A stretch of 13,534 nucleotides of DNA from Pseudomonas sp. PGPPP3 (lineage in GTDB: Bacteria; Pseudomonadota; Gammaproteobacteria; Pseudomonadales; Pseudomonadaceae), in contig NKIE01000029.1 in NCBI GenBank assembly GCA_002256055.1, positions 1 through 13,534 on the forward strand. Reading direction: 5' to 3'. The notes under the pieces are model-generated. The model was not told the DNA's origin and made no database searches. It was given only the letters and a program-made list of their open reading frames with translations. Shown here one piece after another: positions 1 to 6,411 of this stretch. The position numbers were made by a program, and so were the translations under genes. The stretch's first letter is position 1; every line of letters starts with the position of its first letter.

Positions 1-53
1 CAACAACTGCGGGGGCCATTTCGCTCGCAACCCGAAGGGCCGGGCCCAACAAC

Positions 54-83
54 AAAAAAGGCCCGCAAATGCGGGCCTTTTTT
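54..83. terminator. Bidirectional intrinsic terminator downstream of thrH
   Basis: A perfect 7-bp GC stem (GGCCCGC, 60-66, with GCGGGCC, 71-77) encloses an AAAT loop. It is flanked by six A on the left and six T on the right, so it can terminate transcription from either side. It lies 17 bp past the thrH stop on the minus strand and probably also ends a plus-strand transcript entering from the left. Bases 1-53 hold no gene I can recognise. Confidence 0.93.
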
Positions 84-99
84 ATCCAGTGCTGCTGCC

Positions 100-717
100 T
101 TACAAGCTCAGCTCGCGACTGGAGGCCTTGATGAACTCACGCTTGAGGTCGTCAAAGGTATGCACTGCTGGAAACTGCGGGAACTCGCGGATCACGTTTT
201 CCGGGGCGTGGAACAGAATCCCGGCATGGGCCTCGGCCAGCATGGTCGTGTCGTTGTACGAGTCACCGGCGGCGATTACGCGGTAGTAGAGGCTCTTCAA
301 GGCGACCACCGACTGACGCTTGGGGTCTTTCTGGCGCAGCTGATAGCTGACAACACGATCGGTTTCATCGGTGATCAGCTTGTGGCACAGCAAGGTTGGG
401 AAGCCCAGCTGACGCATCAGCGGCTGGGAGAACTCGTAGAAGGTGTCCGACAGAATCACCACCTGGAAGCGCTCACGCAGCCAGTTGACGAACTCTACAG
501 CGCCATCCAACGGCTTAAGCGTGGCAATCACGGCCTGGATATCGGCCAGCTTCAAACCGTGCTCGTCGAGAATGCGCAAACGCTGCTGCATCAGCACGTC
601 GTAATCGGGAATATCCCGAGTGGTGGCTTTCAGCGCTTCAATGCCAGTTTTTTCCGCAAAGGCAATCCAGATTTCCGGAACCAACACACCTTCCAGATCG
701 AGACAGGCAATTTCCAC
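100..717 (-). CDS. thrH: ThrH, phosphoserine phosphatase / homoserine phosphotransferase (HAD family)
   Basis: This 205-aa cytoplasmic HAD-superfamily enzyme belongs to serine/threonine metabolism. ThrH of P. aeruginosa dephosphorylates phosphoserine and can transfer the phosphate to homoserine. Motif I is the unusual DLEGVL (D7, E9) of this family rather than DxD. Motif II is SDT (90-92), a basic DPKR lies at 131-134, and motif III is GDSYND (151-156). Length and sequence match the family from end to end. The start is GTG at 717, not the ATG further upstream: GAGGAG at 724-729 sits 6 nt before it and the protein then begins MEIACLDLEG as in relatives. The gene stands alone, divergent from cysH, with a terminator just after it. 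A weak sigma70-like pair (TTGAGC at 761-766, TAATTT at 740-745, 15-bp spacing) precedes it. Confidence 0.96.
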   Translation of the reverse strand: MEIACLDLEGVLVPEIWIAFAEKTGIEALKATTRDIPDYDVLMQQRLRILDEHGLKLADIQAVIATLKPLDGAVEFVNWLRERFQVVILSDTFYEFSQPLMRQLGFPTLLCHKLITDETDRVVSYQLRQKDPKRQSVVALKSLYYRVIAAGDSYNDTTMLAEAHAGILFHAPENVIREFPQFPAVHTFDDLKREFIKASSRELSL

Positions 718-723
718 GGGACA

Positions 724-729
724 CTCCTC
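724..729 (-). promoter_or_regulatory. Ribosome binding site fixing the thrH GTG start
   Basis: GAGGAG on the minus strand, 6 nt upstream of GTG at 717. An in-frame ATG at 753 would add 12 residues that the family lacks and would place this strong site inside the coding region, so the GTG is preferred. Confidence 0.8.
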
Positions 730-902
730 GGGGGGATAAAAATTAGGCGGCACTCTAGCGGCTCAACGGGCGCGGTGCAACGCGCGGCTTATATCCTTAA
801 GCAAGCTTGATATAGGCAGTTAGTTATTTAGGCGCATAACCGCTTTTTGCTACCATCGCCGGCACAGAGCGCGCAGCGCCATTACCACTAGGAAACCGCC
901 TG

Positions 903-1637
903 ATGAGCCACCCTTTCGACGTTGCCGAGCTGGCTGCCAGCTACGCCAATAAATCCCCCCAGGACATCCTCAAACTGGCTTTTGAGCACTTTGGCGATGA
1001 ACTGTGGATTTCCTTCAGCGGCGCCGAAGACGTGGTGCTGGTCGACATGGCCTGGAAGCTGAACAAAAACGTTAAAGTCTTCAGCCTCGATACCGGCCGT
1101 CTGCACCCGCAGACCTACCGCTTTATTGAGCAGGTGCGCGAGCATTACGGCATTGCCATCGAAGTGCTCTCCCCGGAAGCCGCCGAGGTCCAGGCCCTGG
1201 TCAAAGACAAAGGCCTGTACAGCTTCCTCAAAGATGGCCATGGCGAGTGCTGCGGCGTACGTAAAATTGCCCCGTTGCGACGCAAGCTCAGCGGCGTCAA
1301 GGCCTGGGCCACTGGCCAACGCCGCGACCAGAGCCCGGGCACCCGCAGCCAGGTGGCCGCGCTGGAAATCGACAGCGCTTTCTCTACACCAGAGCGGCCG
1401 CTGTACAAGTTCAACCCCCTGGCACAGATGACCAGCGAGGAAGTTTGGGGCTATATCCGCATGCTCGAACTGCCCTACAACAGCCTGCATGAACAGGGTT
1501 TTATCAGCATCGGCTGTGAGCCCTGTACCCGCCCTGTCCTGCCTAACCAGCACGAGCGCGAAGGCCGCTGGTGGTGGGAAGAAGCCACCCAGAAGGAATG
1601 TGGCCTGCATGCCGGCAACCTGATCGCCAAGCACTAA
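903..1637 (+). CDS. cysH: CysH, assimilatory APS/PAPS reductase ([4Fe-4S] type)
   Basis: This 244-aa cytoplasmic enzyme of sulfate assimilation reduces adenylyl sulfate (APS) to sulfite with thioredoxin as donor. The nucleotide-binding loop is [10 protein letters not shown] (38-47) and the conserved [11 protein letters not shown] lies at 64-74. Cys116-Cys117 and Cys205/Cys208 are the four iron-sulfur ligands that mark the APS-reducing, plant/Pseudomonas-type enzyme. The C-terminal KECGLH carries the catalytic Cys233. An R/D-rich [11 protein letters not shown] substrate loop lies at 138-148. The start at 903 has AGGAAA at 890-895. P. aeruginosa CysH is annotated with a slightly longer N-terminus, but nothing upstream here supports one. 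The gene is monocistronic and ends in a strong terminator. The 718-902 intergenic stretch is AT-richer at 790-850, as expected for a promoter, but I could not fix -35/-10 boxes or a CysB site. Confidence 0.97.
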   Translation: MSHPFDVAELAASYANKSPQDILKLAFEHFGDELWISFSGAEDVVLVDMAWKLNKNVKVFSLDTGRLHPQTYRFIEQVREHYGIAIEVLSPEAAEVQALVKDKGLYSFLKDGHGECCGVRKIAPLRRKLSGVKAWATGQRRDQSPGTRSQVAALEIDSAFSTPERPLYKFNPLAQMTSEEVWGYIRMLELPYNSLHEQGFISIGCEPCTRPVLPNQHEREGRWWWEEATQKECGLHAGNLIAKH

Positions 1638-1670
1638 GCGGCAATCATCGGCAGAGCCGTTATTCAGGGC

Positions 1671-1704
1671 AAAAAAAGACCGGACGCATGTCCGGTCTTT
1701 TTTT
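1671..1704. terminator. Bidirectional intrinsic terminator between cysH and the lipoprotein gene
   Basis: An 8-bp stem GACCGGAC (1678-1685) / GTCCGGTC (1690-1697) with a GCAT loop, seven A before and seven T after. It lies between two convergent genes (cysH ends 1637, the lipoprotein ends 1740) and can serve both. A small palindrome ACAGGCA-G-TGCCTGT follows at 1714-1728. Confidence 0.95.
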
Positions 1705-1739
1705 GCCTCAAGCACAGGCAGTGCCTGTACCTGCGCGGT

Positions 1740-1949
1740 CTAGCGTTCGATCATCTGTTTCACTTCAGACTTCTGGATCTGCTGATCACGACCTTCTTCA
1801 TCCTGGTAGTGCAGCATGTCGGTTTCTTCATCCAACTCGGGTTTCTCGTTGGTGGTGATCATCTTGCCGTCGTTGGTGGCGATGATGTATTCGCTGGCAC
1901 AGCCGGCCAGGCTGAGCACACAGAAAGCCACAAGCAGTAGATTTTTCAT
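1740..1949 (-). CDS. YgdI/YgdR-type (DUF903) small outer-membrane lipoprotein
   Basis: This 69-aa protein has a lipoprotein signal (MKNLLLVAFCVLSLAGC), lipobox LAGC and lipidated Cys17. Ala at +2 predicts outer-membrane sorting. The mature part, about 50 residues from YIIATNDG to MIER, has the order seen in the YgdI/YgdR family: a Y-x-x-x-T-x-D-G strand, then K-P-E-x-D and Y-x-D-x-x-G, then a charged end. This is a small SH3-like fold of unknown biochemical role. The start at 1949 is chosen because AAGGA lies just upstream and the signal peptide begins there; an upstream in-frame ATG at 1985 would spoil the signal. It is the first of three tiny minus-strand envelope genes, separated from the next by 106 bp, and shares the 1671-1704 terminator. 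Confidence 0.88.
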   Translation of the reverse strand: MKNLLLVAFCVLSLAGCASEYIIATNDGKMITTNEKPELDEETDMLHYQDEEGRDQQIQKSEVKQMIER

Positions 1950-2032
1950 GATGCATCCTTGAGTAATAAAGCAGGTTAAATCCATTAAACAGTGGCGCCG
2001 GGTCTAACTGCCCAGGGCCAATCAAGCCGTCT

Positions 2033-2052
2033 GCACCGCACGGCGGCGGTGC
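2033..2052 (-). terminator. GC-rich hairpin after the two-helix membrane protein gene
   Basis: Perfect 7-bp arms GCACCGC (2033-2039) and GCGGTGC (2046-2052) with a 6-nt loop, 3 bp past the stop of the gene ending at 2056. There is no T-tract, so this is a possible mRNA-end stabiliser or weak terminator rather than a classic intrinsic one. Confidence 0.4.
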
Positions 2053-2055
2053 CTC

Positions 2056-2274
2056 TTAGTTCTTGCGCCCAACCAGCAGCAGGATGCCGCCAAATACCAG
2101 CGCCCCGATGCCGAGCCAGATCGGTACATTGACCCGCTGCTCTTCACTTACCGACAGCTGCAGCGAACCGATTTCAGCTTTTTGGGTTTCCTTGGTGTAC
2201 GTAAAGCCGCCGTAGGTCAGGCCCAGTACACCGGCGATGATCAGCGCAATCGCCACGCCTCTAAGTCCATTCAT
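2056..2274 (-). CDS. Small two-helix inner-membrane protein, function unknown
   Basis: This 72-aa protein has two hydrophobic helices, about residues 6-23 and 53-69. They are separated by a short hydrophilic loop containing YTKETQ and LSVSEEQRVNVPIW; the protein ends in GRKN. I recognise this pattern (YGGF-YTKET, then VNVPIW) as a small hypothetical protein common in Proteobacteria, but can attach no function. Both termini probably face the cytoplasm because of the basic ends (positive-inside, inference). The start is ATG at 2274, with GGGGAG 8 nt upstream; a TTG at 2289 would put that site inside the gene. It lies 19 bp downstream of the 49-aa membrane protein gene in the same direction, so the two are probably one transcript. 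Confidence 0.8.
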   Translation of the reverse strand: MNGLRGVAIALIIAGVLGLTYGGFTYTKETQKAEIGSLQLSVSEEQRVNVPIWLGIGALVFGGILLLVGRKN

Positions 2275-2293
2275 AATTTTTCTCCCCAAATTG

Positions 2294-2443
2294 CTAGATA
2301 ACGCGCCGGCCTTGAATCAGCCGCACCAGGATCATGACGATCGCTACCACCAGCAGAATGTGGATCAGGCCACCCATGGTGTAGGACGAAACCAGGCCCA
2401 GAACCCAGAGGATCAGCAAGACAATCGCGAGTGTTTGCAGCAT
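2294..2443 (-). CDS. Lmo0937-family (DUF5670-like) 49-aa membrane protein
   Basis: This 49-aa, almost wholly hydrophobic protein begins MLQTLAIVLLILWVLGLV, continues with SSYTMGGLIHILLVVAIVMI and ends LVRLIQGRRVI. The two-helix hairpin with a central Y-T-M-G-G-x-x-H and a basic C-terminus is the signature of the Lmo0937 family, small proteins that often appear beside stress genes. Biochemical role unknown. The start is ATG at 2443, with GGAG 9 nt upstream; longer in-frame forms begin with unrelated hydrophilic sequence. Its upstream region is shared with the divergent Crp/Fnr gene. It holds a 22-bp imperfect dyad (2475-2496) in the likely mRNA leader and a copy of the island's shared inverted repeat at 2571-2584, 128 bp from the start. 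Confidence 0.85.
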   Translation of the reverse strand: MLQTLAIVLLILWVLGLVSSYTMGGLIHILLVVAIVMILVRLIQGRRVI

Positions 2444-2474
2444 GGCGTGGATCTCCGTAGAGCCGGTGCAGCTC

Positions 2475-2496
2475 ATTGCGTCACTGTGAGCGCAAT
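2475..2496. promoter_or_regulatory. Imperfect 22-bp dyad in the leader of the 49-aa membrane protein gene
   Basis: ATTGCG (2475-2480) is mirrored exactly by CGCAAT (2491-2496), and between them lies TCAC-T-GTGA. It can act as a protein-binding dyad or as a hairpin in the minus-strand leader, about 30-50 nt before the start codon. Function not known. Confidence 0.4.
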
Positions 2497-2566
2497 AAGC
2501 CGCTCGTTCGGTACGCCAGCACACATACGCTGAGTAAATGGTCGGAATTCGGGCAAACTCATCCGC

Positions 2567-2588
2567 CTATGTGCGTTACCGTACATAG
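2567..2588 (-). promoter_or_regulatory. Shared stress-gene inverted repeat, copy A, inside a 22-bp palindrome
   Basis: The minus strand reads GTACGGTAACGCAC at 2584-2571, matching the consensus GTNCGNTRACGMAC. Here the 14-mer is extended by CTAT/ATAG arms (2567-2570 and 2585-2588), giving a near-perfect 22-bp palindrome. It lies between the divergent 49-aa membrane protein gene (start 2443) and the first Crp/Fnr gene (start 2660), so it could serve either. Orientation and distance match the other copies with respect to the minus-strand gene. Confidence 0.5.
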
Positions 2589-2659
2589 CCCGAGCCCTGC
2601 CACGACATACCATGGGCGATAGGAAGCGGTTTCCCGCATTCATCAGGATGGTGTCCGTC

Positions 2660-3386
2660 ATGTCCCCGCTGCAAAATCATCTGCTTGCTGCCCTTCCACC
2701 GGCCATCCAGCAACGGCTGCTGCCCATGCTCGAACTGGTCCCTCTGCCGCTGGGCAAGGTGCTGTACGAGTCTGGCGACACCATGCGCTATGTGTATTTC
2801 CCCACGGACTCCATCGTCTCGCTGCTGTACGTGATGGAAAGCGGCGCTTCAGCGGAAATCTCCGTGGTCGGCAACGAAGGCATTGTTGGCGTGTCGCTGT
2901 TTATGGGCGGCGAAAGCACTCCCAGCCGCGCCGTGGTGCAAAGCGCTGGCTCAGCCTATCGCCTGCCAGGCCAACGCCTGAAAGATGAGTTCAATCGCCA
3001 CACCGAACTGATGCAACTGCTGCTGCGCTACACCCAATCGCTGATCACGCAAATGGCGCAGACCGCGGTCTGCAACCGTCACCACTCGATTGACCAGCAA
3101 CTGTGCCGGTGGCTTGCCCGACAACAAGCTGACCATGACCCAGGAGCTGATCGCCAACATGCTCGGCGTGCGCCGCGAGGGCGTCACTGAGGCGGCCGGC
3201 AAACTGCAAAAACTTGGGGTGATCGATTACTGCCGTGGGCATATCACCGTGCTCGACCGCAGCAAGCTGGAAGCCCTGAGTTGCGAGTGCTATGCCGTGG
3301 TCAAACGGGAAAGCGACCGATTGCTGCCCCTGCACATGAGCGACCTGGCGAAAGCAGAAACGCCGCAAACCTGTAGCAACCACTGA
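2660..3386 (+). pseudogene. Crp/Fnr-family transcriptional regulator, disrupted by an apparent 20-bp deletion
   Basis: Two reading frames together encode one regulator. The first (2660 to about 3115) carries the cyclic-nucleotide-binding-like beta-roll (YFPTDSIVSLLY, VVGNEGIVGVSLFMGGES) and the dimer helix up to AVCNRHHSIDQQLCRWL. The second (about 3114-3386, shifted) carries the winged helix (LTMTQELIANMLGVRREG) and the family-typical SCECYAVVKRESDRLLP end. Aligned with the neighbouring paralogue, exactly seven codons are missing between CRWL and PDNK. Restoring 20 bp would give 248 aa, the paralogue's exact length. Without it, translation runs into a nonsense tail ending at 3190, losing the DNA-binding domain. 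It lacks Fnr's N-terminal cysteine cluster. The start at 2660 is preferred because AGGATGG lies 7 nt upstream. Sequencing error is possible but less usual for a 20-bp event. Confidence 0.82.
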
Positions 3387-3426
3387 GTGTCCAAGCGAAC
3401 AGACACACGCATTTGCCGTGTCGCAC

Positions 3427-3492
3427 CCTGCAGCATCGTGATGGCATTGGCACCCGTTACGCGCCAATACCTGGCTGGATTTGTGCTGCAGG
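3427..3492 (+). promoter_or_regulatory. Structured mRNA leader of the second Crp/Fnr gene, covering its ribosome binding site
   Basis: CCTGCAGCA (3427-3435) is perfectly complementary to TGCTGCAGG (3484-3492), and the 3' arm includes most of the AGGA ribosome binding site (3490-3493) for the ATG at 3501. Inside, ATTGGC (3446-3451) pairs with GCCAAT (3463-3468) around an 11-nt loop; the pairing extends by GG/CC across one mismatch. The whole could form a two-stem structure that hides the translation start. Whether it is regulated by temperature, a ligand, a protein or nothing cannot be told. Confidence 0.45.
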
Positions 3493-3500
3493 ACAACTGA

Positions 3501-4247
3501 ATGTCGCTTGCCAACCCACCACCGGTGGTTAACCGCCTGATCGCAGGTTTACCCAACAAAAGCCGTGAGCACTTCTTGCACCGCTGCGAAACCGTCTACT
3601 TGGAGTTCGGCAGCACGCTCTGTGAACGCGGCCAAGCGTTTCGTCACGTGTATTTCCCCCTCACAGGGTTTATCTCCCTGGTCACGGTGATCAGCGATCA
3701 TCCGCCGCTGGAGATGGGCCTGATCGGCAATGAAGGCATGCTCGGTAGCATGCTCGCCCTGGGGGTCAACCGCGTGCCGCTACGTGGCGTCGTGCAGGGC
3801 TCAGGCACCGCCCTGCGGATGTCGGCCGCACTGTTTCGCCAGGAGTTGCGCAACAACCCGAGCTGGTTGCGCCTGCTCAACCGTTACCTCTATGTGTTGT
3901 TTGCCCAATTGGCGCAGACCGCCGCCTGCAACCGCTTCCATGAGGTGGACGCGCGCCTGGCGCGCTGGCTGTTGATGAGCCACGACCGTGCCCACAGTGG
4001 CAGCTTTCACCTGACCCATCAGTTTCTCGCCGACATGCTCGGCGTCCAGCGCAGCGCCGTGACCATTGCCGCGGGGGCCTTGCAGCAGCGCGGGTTAATC
4101 CACTACAGCCGCGGCGACATCCAAGTGCTGTCACGCCAGGGTTTGGAAGAGACCGCCTGTGAGTGCTACGCCGTGGTCATCGACACCTACAACCAACTGC
4201 TGTCGCCGGCCCCCGGCGCAGCAGCCGAACTTACTCACACCCACTAA
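3501..4247 (+). CDS. Crp/Fnr-family transcriptional regulator (intact paralogue)
   Basis: This 248-aa cytoplasmic DNA-binding protein has three parts. Residues about 25-115 are the beta-roll effector domain (HVYFPLTGFISLV 49-61, LIGNEGMLG 74-82). Residues about 120-157 are the dimer helix with AQTAACNRFHEVDARLARWLL. Residues about 168-210 are the winged helix (LTHQFLADMLGVQRSAVTIAAGALQQRGLI). The tail TACECYAVVIDTYNQLL is shared with the broken paralogue upstream. It has neither Fnr's cysteine cluster nor an evident cAMP-binding arginine-serine motif, so the effector is unknown. The start at 3501 follows AGGA at 3490-3493. The gene lies 114 bp after the broken paralogue, probably a tandem duplication long diverged. 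Its last 17 bp overlap, tail to tail, the 3' end of the GGDEF-EAL gene. A degenerate half copy of the island's repeat (CGAACAGAC, 3396-3404) lies about 100 bp upstream. Confidence 0.88.
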   Translation: MSLANPPPVVNRLIAGLPNKSREHFLHRCETVYLEFGSTLCERGQAFRHVYFPLTGFISLVTVISDHPPLEMGLIGNEGMLGSMLALGVNRVPLRGVVQGSGTALRMSAALFRQELRNNPSWLRLLNRYLYVLFAQLAQTAACNRFHEVDARLARWLLMSHDRAHSGSFHLTHQFLADMLGVQRSAVTIAAGALQQRGLIHYSRGDIQVLSRQGLEETACECYAVVIDTYNQLLSPAPGAAAELTHTH

Positions 4248-6333
4248 AGGTCAGTGGACGGATACCACGGAGCAGCAAAGCCGACATCCGCTCAGCCGCC
4301 AACGGCGGGCTAAACAAAAAGCCTTGCCCCTCTTCGCAGCGCTGGCCTTTGAGAAACGCCAGCTGCGCGGGATTTTCCACACCCTCGGCCACCAGGCGCA
4401 GCTTAAGGCTACTGCCCATGGCAATCAGAGCGCTGACGATCACCCGGTTATCGTTCTGAGCGTCGAGTTTTTGCACAAAGGACTGGTCGATCTTCAGCAC
4501 ATCCAGCGGAAATTGCGCCAGCTGGGTCAGGCTCGAATAGCCAGTGCCGAACTCATCCACCGCCAGCAATACGCCCAGCCCGTGCAACTGCTGCAAGACC
4601 TGGGTGCTGAACTGCGCCTCACGCATCAGTGCACTCTCACTGAGTTCCAGTTGCAGTGCGTTGGCTGGTAGGCCGGTTTGCGCCAGGATGGCCTCAAGGC
4701 TGGCGACGAAGCCTTTGTCACGAAACTCCAGCGCCGACACATTGACCGCCATCGGCCCGCACAGCAGCGCACTTTCACGCCACTGACAGGCCTGTTTGCA
4801 GGCCTCGCGCAGCACCCAGCGACCGATCTCGACAATCAAGCCACAATCCTCGGCGATCGGGACAAAGCGGCTCGGCTGTAACTGCCCCAACTGCGGATGA
4901 TTCCAGCGCAGCAAGGCCTCGGTGCCTGTGATGGCGCCGCTGGCCAGATTGCCCTTGGGCTGGTAGTGCAGCACAAACTCATGACCCTCCAACGCCACAC
5001 GCAGCTCAGCTTCCATCGTTTTCCGGGCCAAGGACTGATTACTCATGTTGCCGGCAAAGAACTGGTAATTGTTGCGGCCGCGCTCTTTCGCCTGGTACAT
5101 GGCGCTATCGGCATGTTTGATCAAGTCCTCGGCCGTCAGGCCGTCGGCCGGATACGTACTGATGCCAATACTGGCGGTGACCACCAACTGCTGACCTTCC
5201 AACACATGAGCGGGGGCCATGGCGGTGAGAATTTTCTCGGCGGTCAGGGCCGCGTCTTCGGCAAAATTATCCTCAGTCAGCAACACCACAAACTCATCGC
5301 CACCCTGCCGGCTCACGGTGTCGGAACGGCGCACGCAAGCCGTCAAACGTTGCGCCACCGATTGCAGCAGGCGGTCGCCAATGCCATGGCCGCGCGTGTC
5401 GTTGATCTGCTTGAAATTGTCCAGGTCGAGAAACAGCACCGCCAGATGACTCGTGCGCCGTTCGGCCACGGCAATCGCCTGGCTGATCCGATCGTTGAGC
5501 AGCACCCGGTTGGGCAAGTTGGTGAGAAAGTCATGCTGGGCCAAATAAGCCATTTTCAGGGCCATGGCCTGGGCATCGGTGATGTCGTGGAAGACGATGA
5601 CCGCGCCGCTGAGCTGACCATTGGAATCGTGAATGGGCGCAGCCGAGTCTTCAATCGCGCACTCTCTGCCATCGCGCCGAATCAGGATGGTGCCGGCAGT
5701 CAGCTTCATTTCCTGATCTTGCTCCAACACCAGCTCGATGGGGTTGCGCCGCGGCTCACGGGTGGCGCCATTGATGATCTGCATCACCACGCTGATGGGC
5801 TTGCCACGTGCGTCTTCACGCAACCAGCCGGTTAATTTCTCGGCCGCCACATTGAGGTAGTCGACATTGCCATTCATGTCGGTGCCGATCACCGCATCGC
5901 TGATGGAATTGAGCGTTATTTCGGCACGCGCTTTTTCCATAAAGATGCTTTCTTCAACCGCCTTGCGCTGGATGATATTGCGCAACGATTGCGGCACCAG
6001 ATAACTCTCAAAGTAACCTTTGGACAAATAGCCCTGGGCACCGCGCTGCACCGCCAGGTTGGCCAGCTCCTCCTCCTCGGTACCACTGAGGATCAGAATC
6101 GGAATCTGCGGGGCTACAGCAAATAACTGATCAAAGGTGGCGATACCCTTACTGTCTGACAGGGTAAGATCGACCAGAACGGCGTCAATCTCACCACTTT
6201 TTATACGCGTGATGGCGGTCGCCAACAGGGTCAGTACCTCGATGGTATAGGACCCATCACGGGCATCCTGAAGTACCCGAGTGAGTGCTTTAGCATCGTT
6301 GCTATGACTGGTAACGATCAGTACTCGATTCAC
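4231..6333 (-). CDS. REC-PAS-GGDEF-EAL cyclic-di-GMP signalling protein
   Basis: This 700-aa soluble protein has no membrane segment. REC (1-120) has candidate phospho-acceptor Asp55 (VLVDLTL), Ser/Thr at LSGT and Lys105 (YLSKG), but the usual acidic pair after strand 1 is replaced (VTSHSND). PAS spans about 135-250. GGDEF spans about 262-425, with an intact GGDEF (344-348) and an intact inhibitory I-site RRSD (335-338) five residues before it, so diguanylate cyclase activity is likely. EAL spans about 445-690: EALLRW (472-477), VNVS, ELSES, KID, AEGVE and QGFLF are present. The metal-binding DDFGTG reads DEFGTG (593-598), so phosphodiesterase activity is uncertain. The start is GTG at 6333, 7 nt after GGGAGG; an upstream in-frame GTG at 6360 has no such site. 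It lies 78 bp downstream of the OmpA lipoprotein gene, likely the same operon. Confidence 0.92.
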   Translation of the reverse strand: MNRVLIVTSHSNDAKALTRVLQDARDGSYTIEVLTLLATAITRIKSGEIDAVLVDLTLSDSKGIATFDQLFAVAPQIPILILSGTEEEELANLAVQRGAQGYLSKGYFESYLVPQSLRNIIQRKAVEESIFMEKARAEITLNSISDAVIGTDMNGNVDYLNVAAEKLTGWLREDARGKPISVVMQIINGATREPRRNPIELVLEQDQEMKLTAGTILIRRDGRECAIEDSAAPIHDSNGQLSGAVIVFHDITDAQAMALKMAYLAQHDFLTNLPNRVLLNDRISQAIAVAERRTSHLAVLFLDLDNFKQINDTRGHGIGDRLLQSVAQRLTACVRRSDTVSRQGGDEFVVLLTEDNFAEDAALTAEKILTAMAPAHVLEGQQLVVTASIGISTYPADGLTAEDLIKHADSAMYQAKERGRNNYQFFAGNMSNQSLARKTMEAELRVALEGHEFVLHYQPKGNLASGAITGTEALLRWNHPQLGQLQPSRFVPIAEDCGLIVEIGRWVLREACKQACQWRESALLCGPMAVNVSALEFRDKGFVASLEAILAQTGLPANALQLELSESALMREAQFSTQVLQQLHGLGVLLAVDEFGTGYSSLTQLAQFPLDVLKIDQSFVQKLDAQNDNRVIVSALIAMGSSLKLRLVAEGVENPAQLAFLKGQRCEEGQGFLFSPPLAAERMSALLLRGIRPLTFSGCE

Positions 6334-6340
6334 TCTCTGT

Positions 6341-6346
6341 CCTCCC
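6341..6346 (-). promoter_or_regulatory. Strong ribosome binding site fixing the GTG start of the GGDEF-EAL gene
   Basis: GGGAGG on the minus strand, 7 nt before GTG at 6333. With this start the protein begins MNRVLIVTSH, as expected for a receiver domain's first strand. Confidence 0.8.
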
Positions 6347-6373
6347 TGTAGATCACTCACCGGTGAAACCTGT

Positions 6374-6398
6374 GCAGCCGGTAATGATGACCGGCTGC
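6374..6398 (-). promoter_or_regulatory. Perfect 9-bp hairpin between the OmpA-lipoprotein and GGDEF-EAL genes
   Basis: On the minus-strand transcript GCAGCCGGT pairs exactly with ACCGGCTGC around a 7-nt loop. It starts 13 bp past the OmpA stop. No U-tract follows (ACAGGTTTCACC), so full termination is unlikely. It could stabilise the upstream mRNA, act as a processing site, or reduce read-through into the enzyme gene. Confidence 0.6.
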
Positions 6399-6411
6399 CT
6401 GGAACACGGGC

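Noticed and set aside
160..810. 216-codon plus-strand frame opposite thrH
   Set aside because: Antisense shadow of thrH, no ribosome binding site, extends across the thrH promoter region.
888..1715. Long open minus-strand frame (275 codons) opposite cysH
   Set aside because: It is the mirror of cysH, which has a full set of catalytic residues and a proper start; the antisense product is low-complexity and crosses the terminator at 1671-1704.
2506..2510. Possible fifth repeat copy near GTTCG at 2506-2510
   Set aside because: Only one arm (CGAAC on the minus strand) matches; the other arm reads CTGGC, so it falls below the others.
3387..3404. Possible repeat copy upstream of the second Crp/Fnr gene (CGAACAGAC)
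   Set aside because: The right arm and its AGAC flank match copy B, but the left arm reads GTGTC; noted as a half site only.
4897..5835. 312-codon plus-strand frame opposite the GGDEF-EAL gene
   Set aside because: It lies wholly within the enzyme gene on the other strand; long antisense frames are expected in GC-rich Pseudomonas coding DNA and no ribosome binding site or domain is seen.
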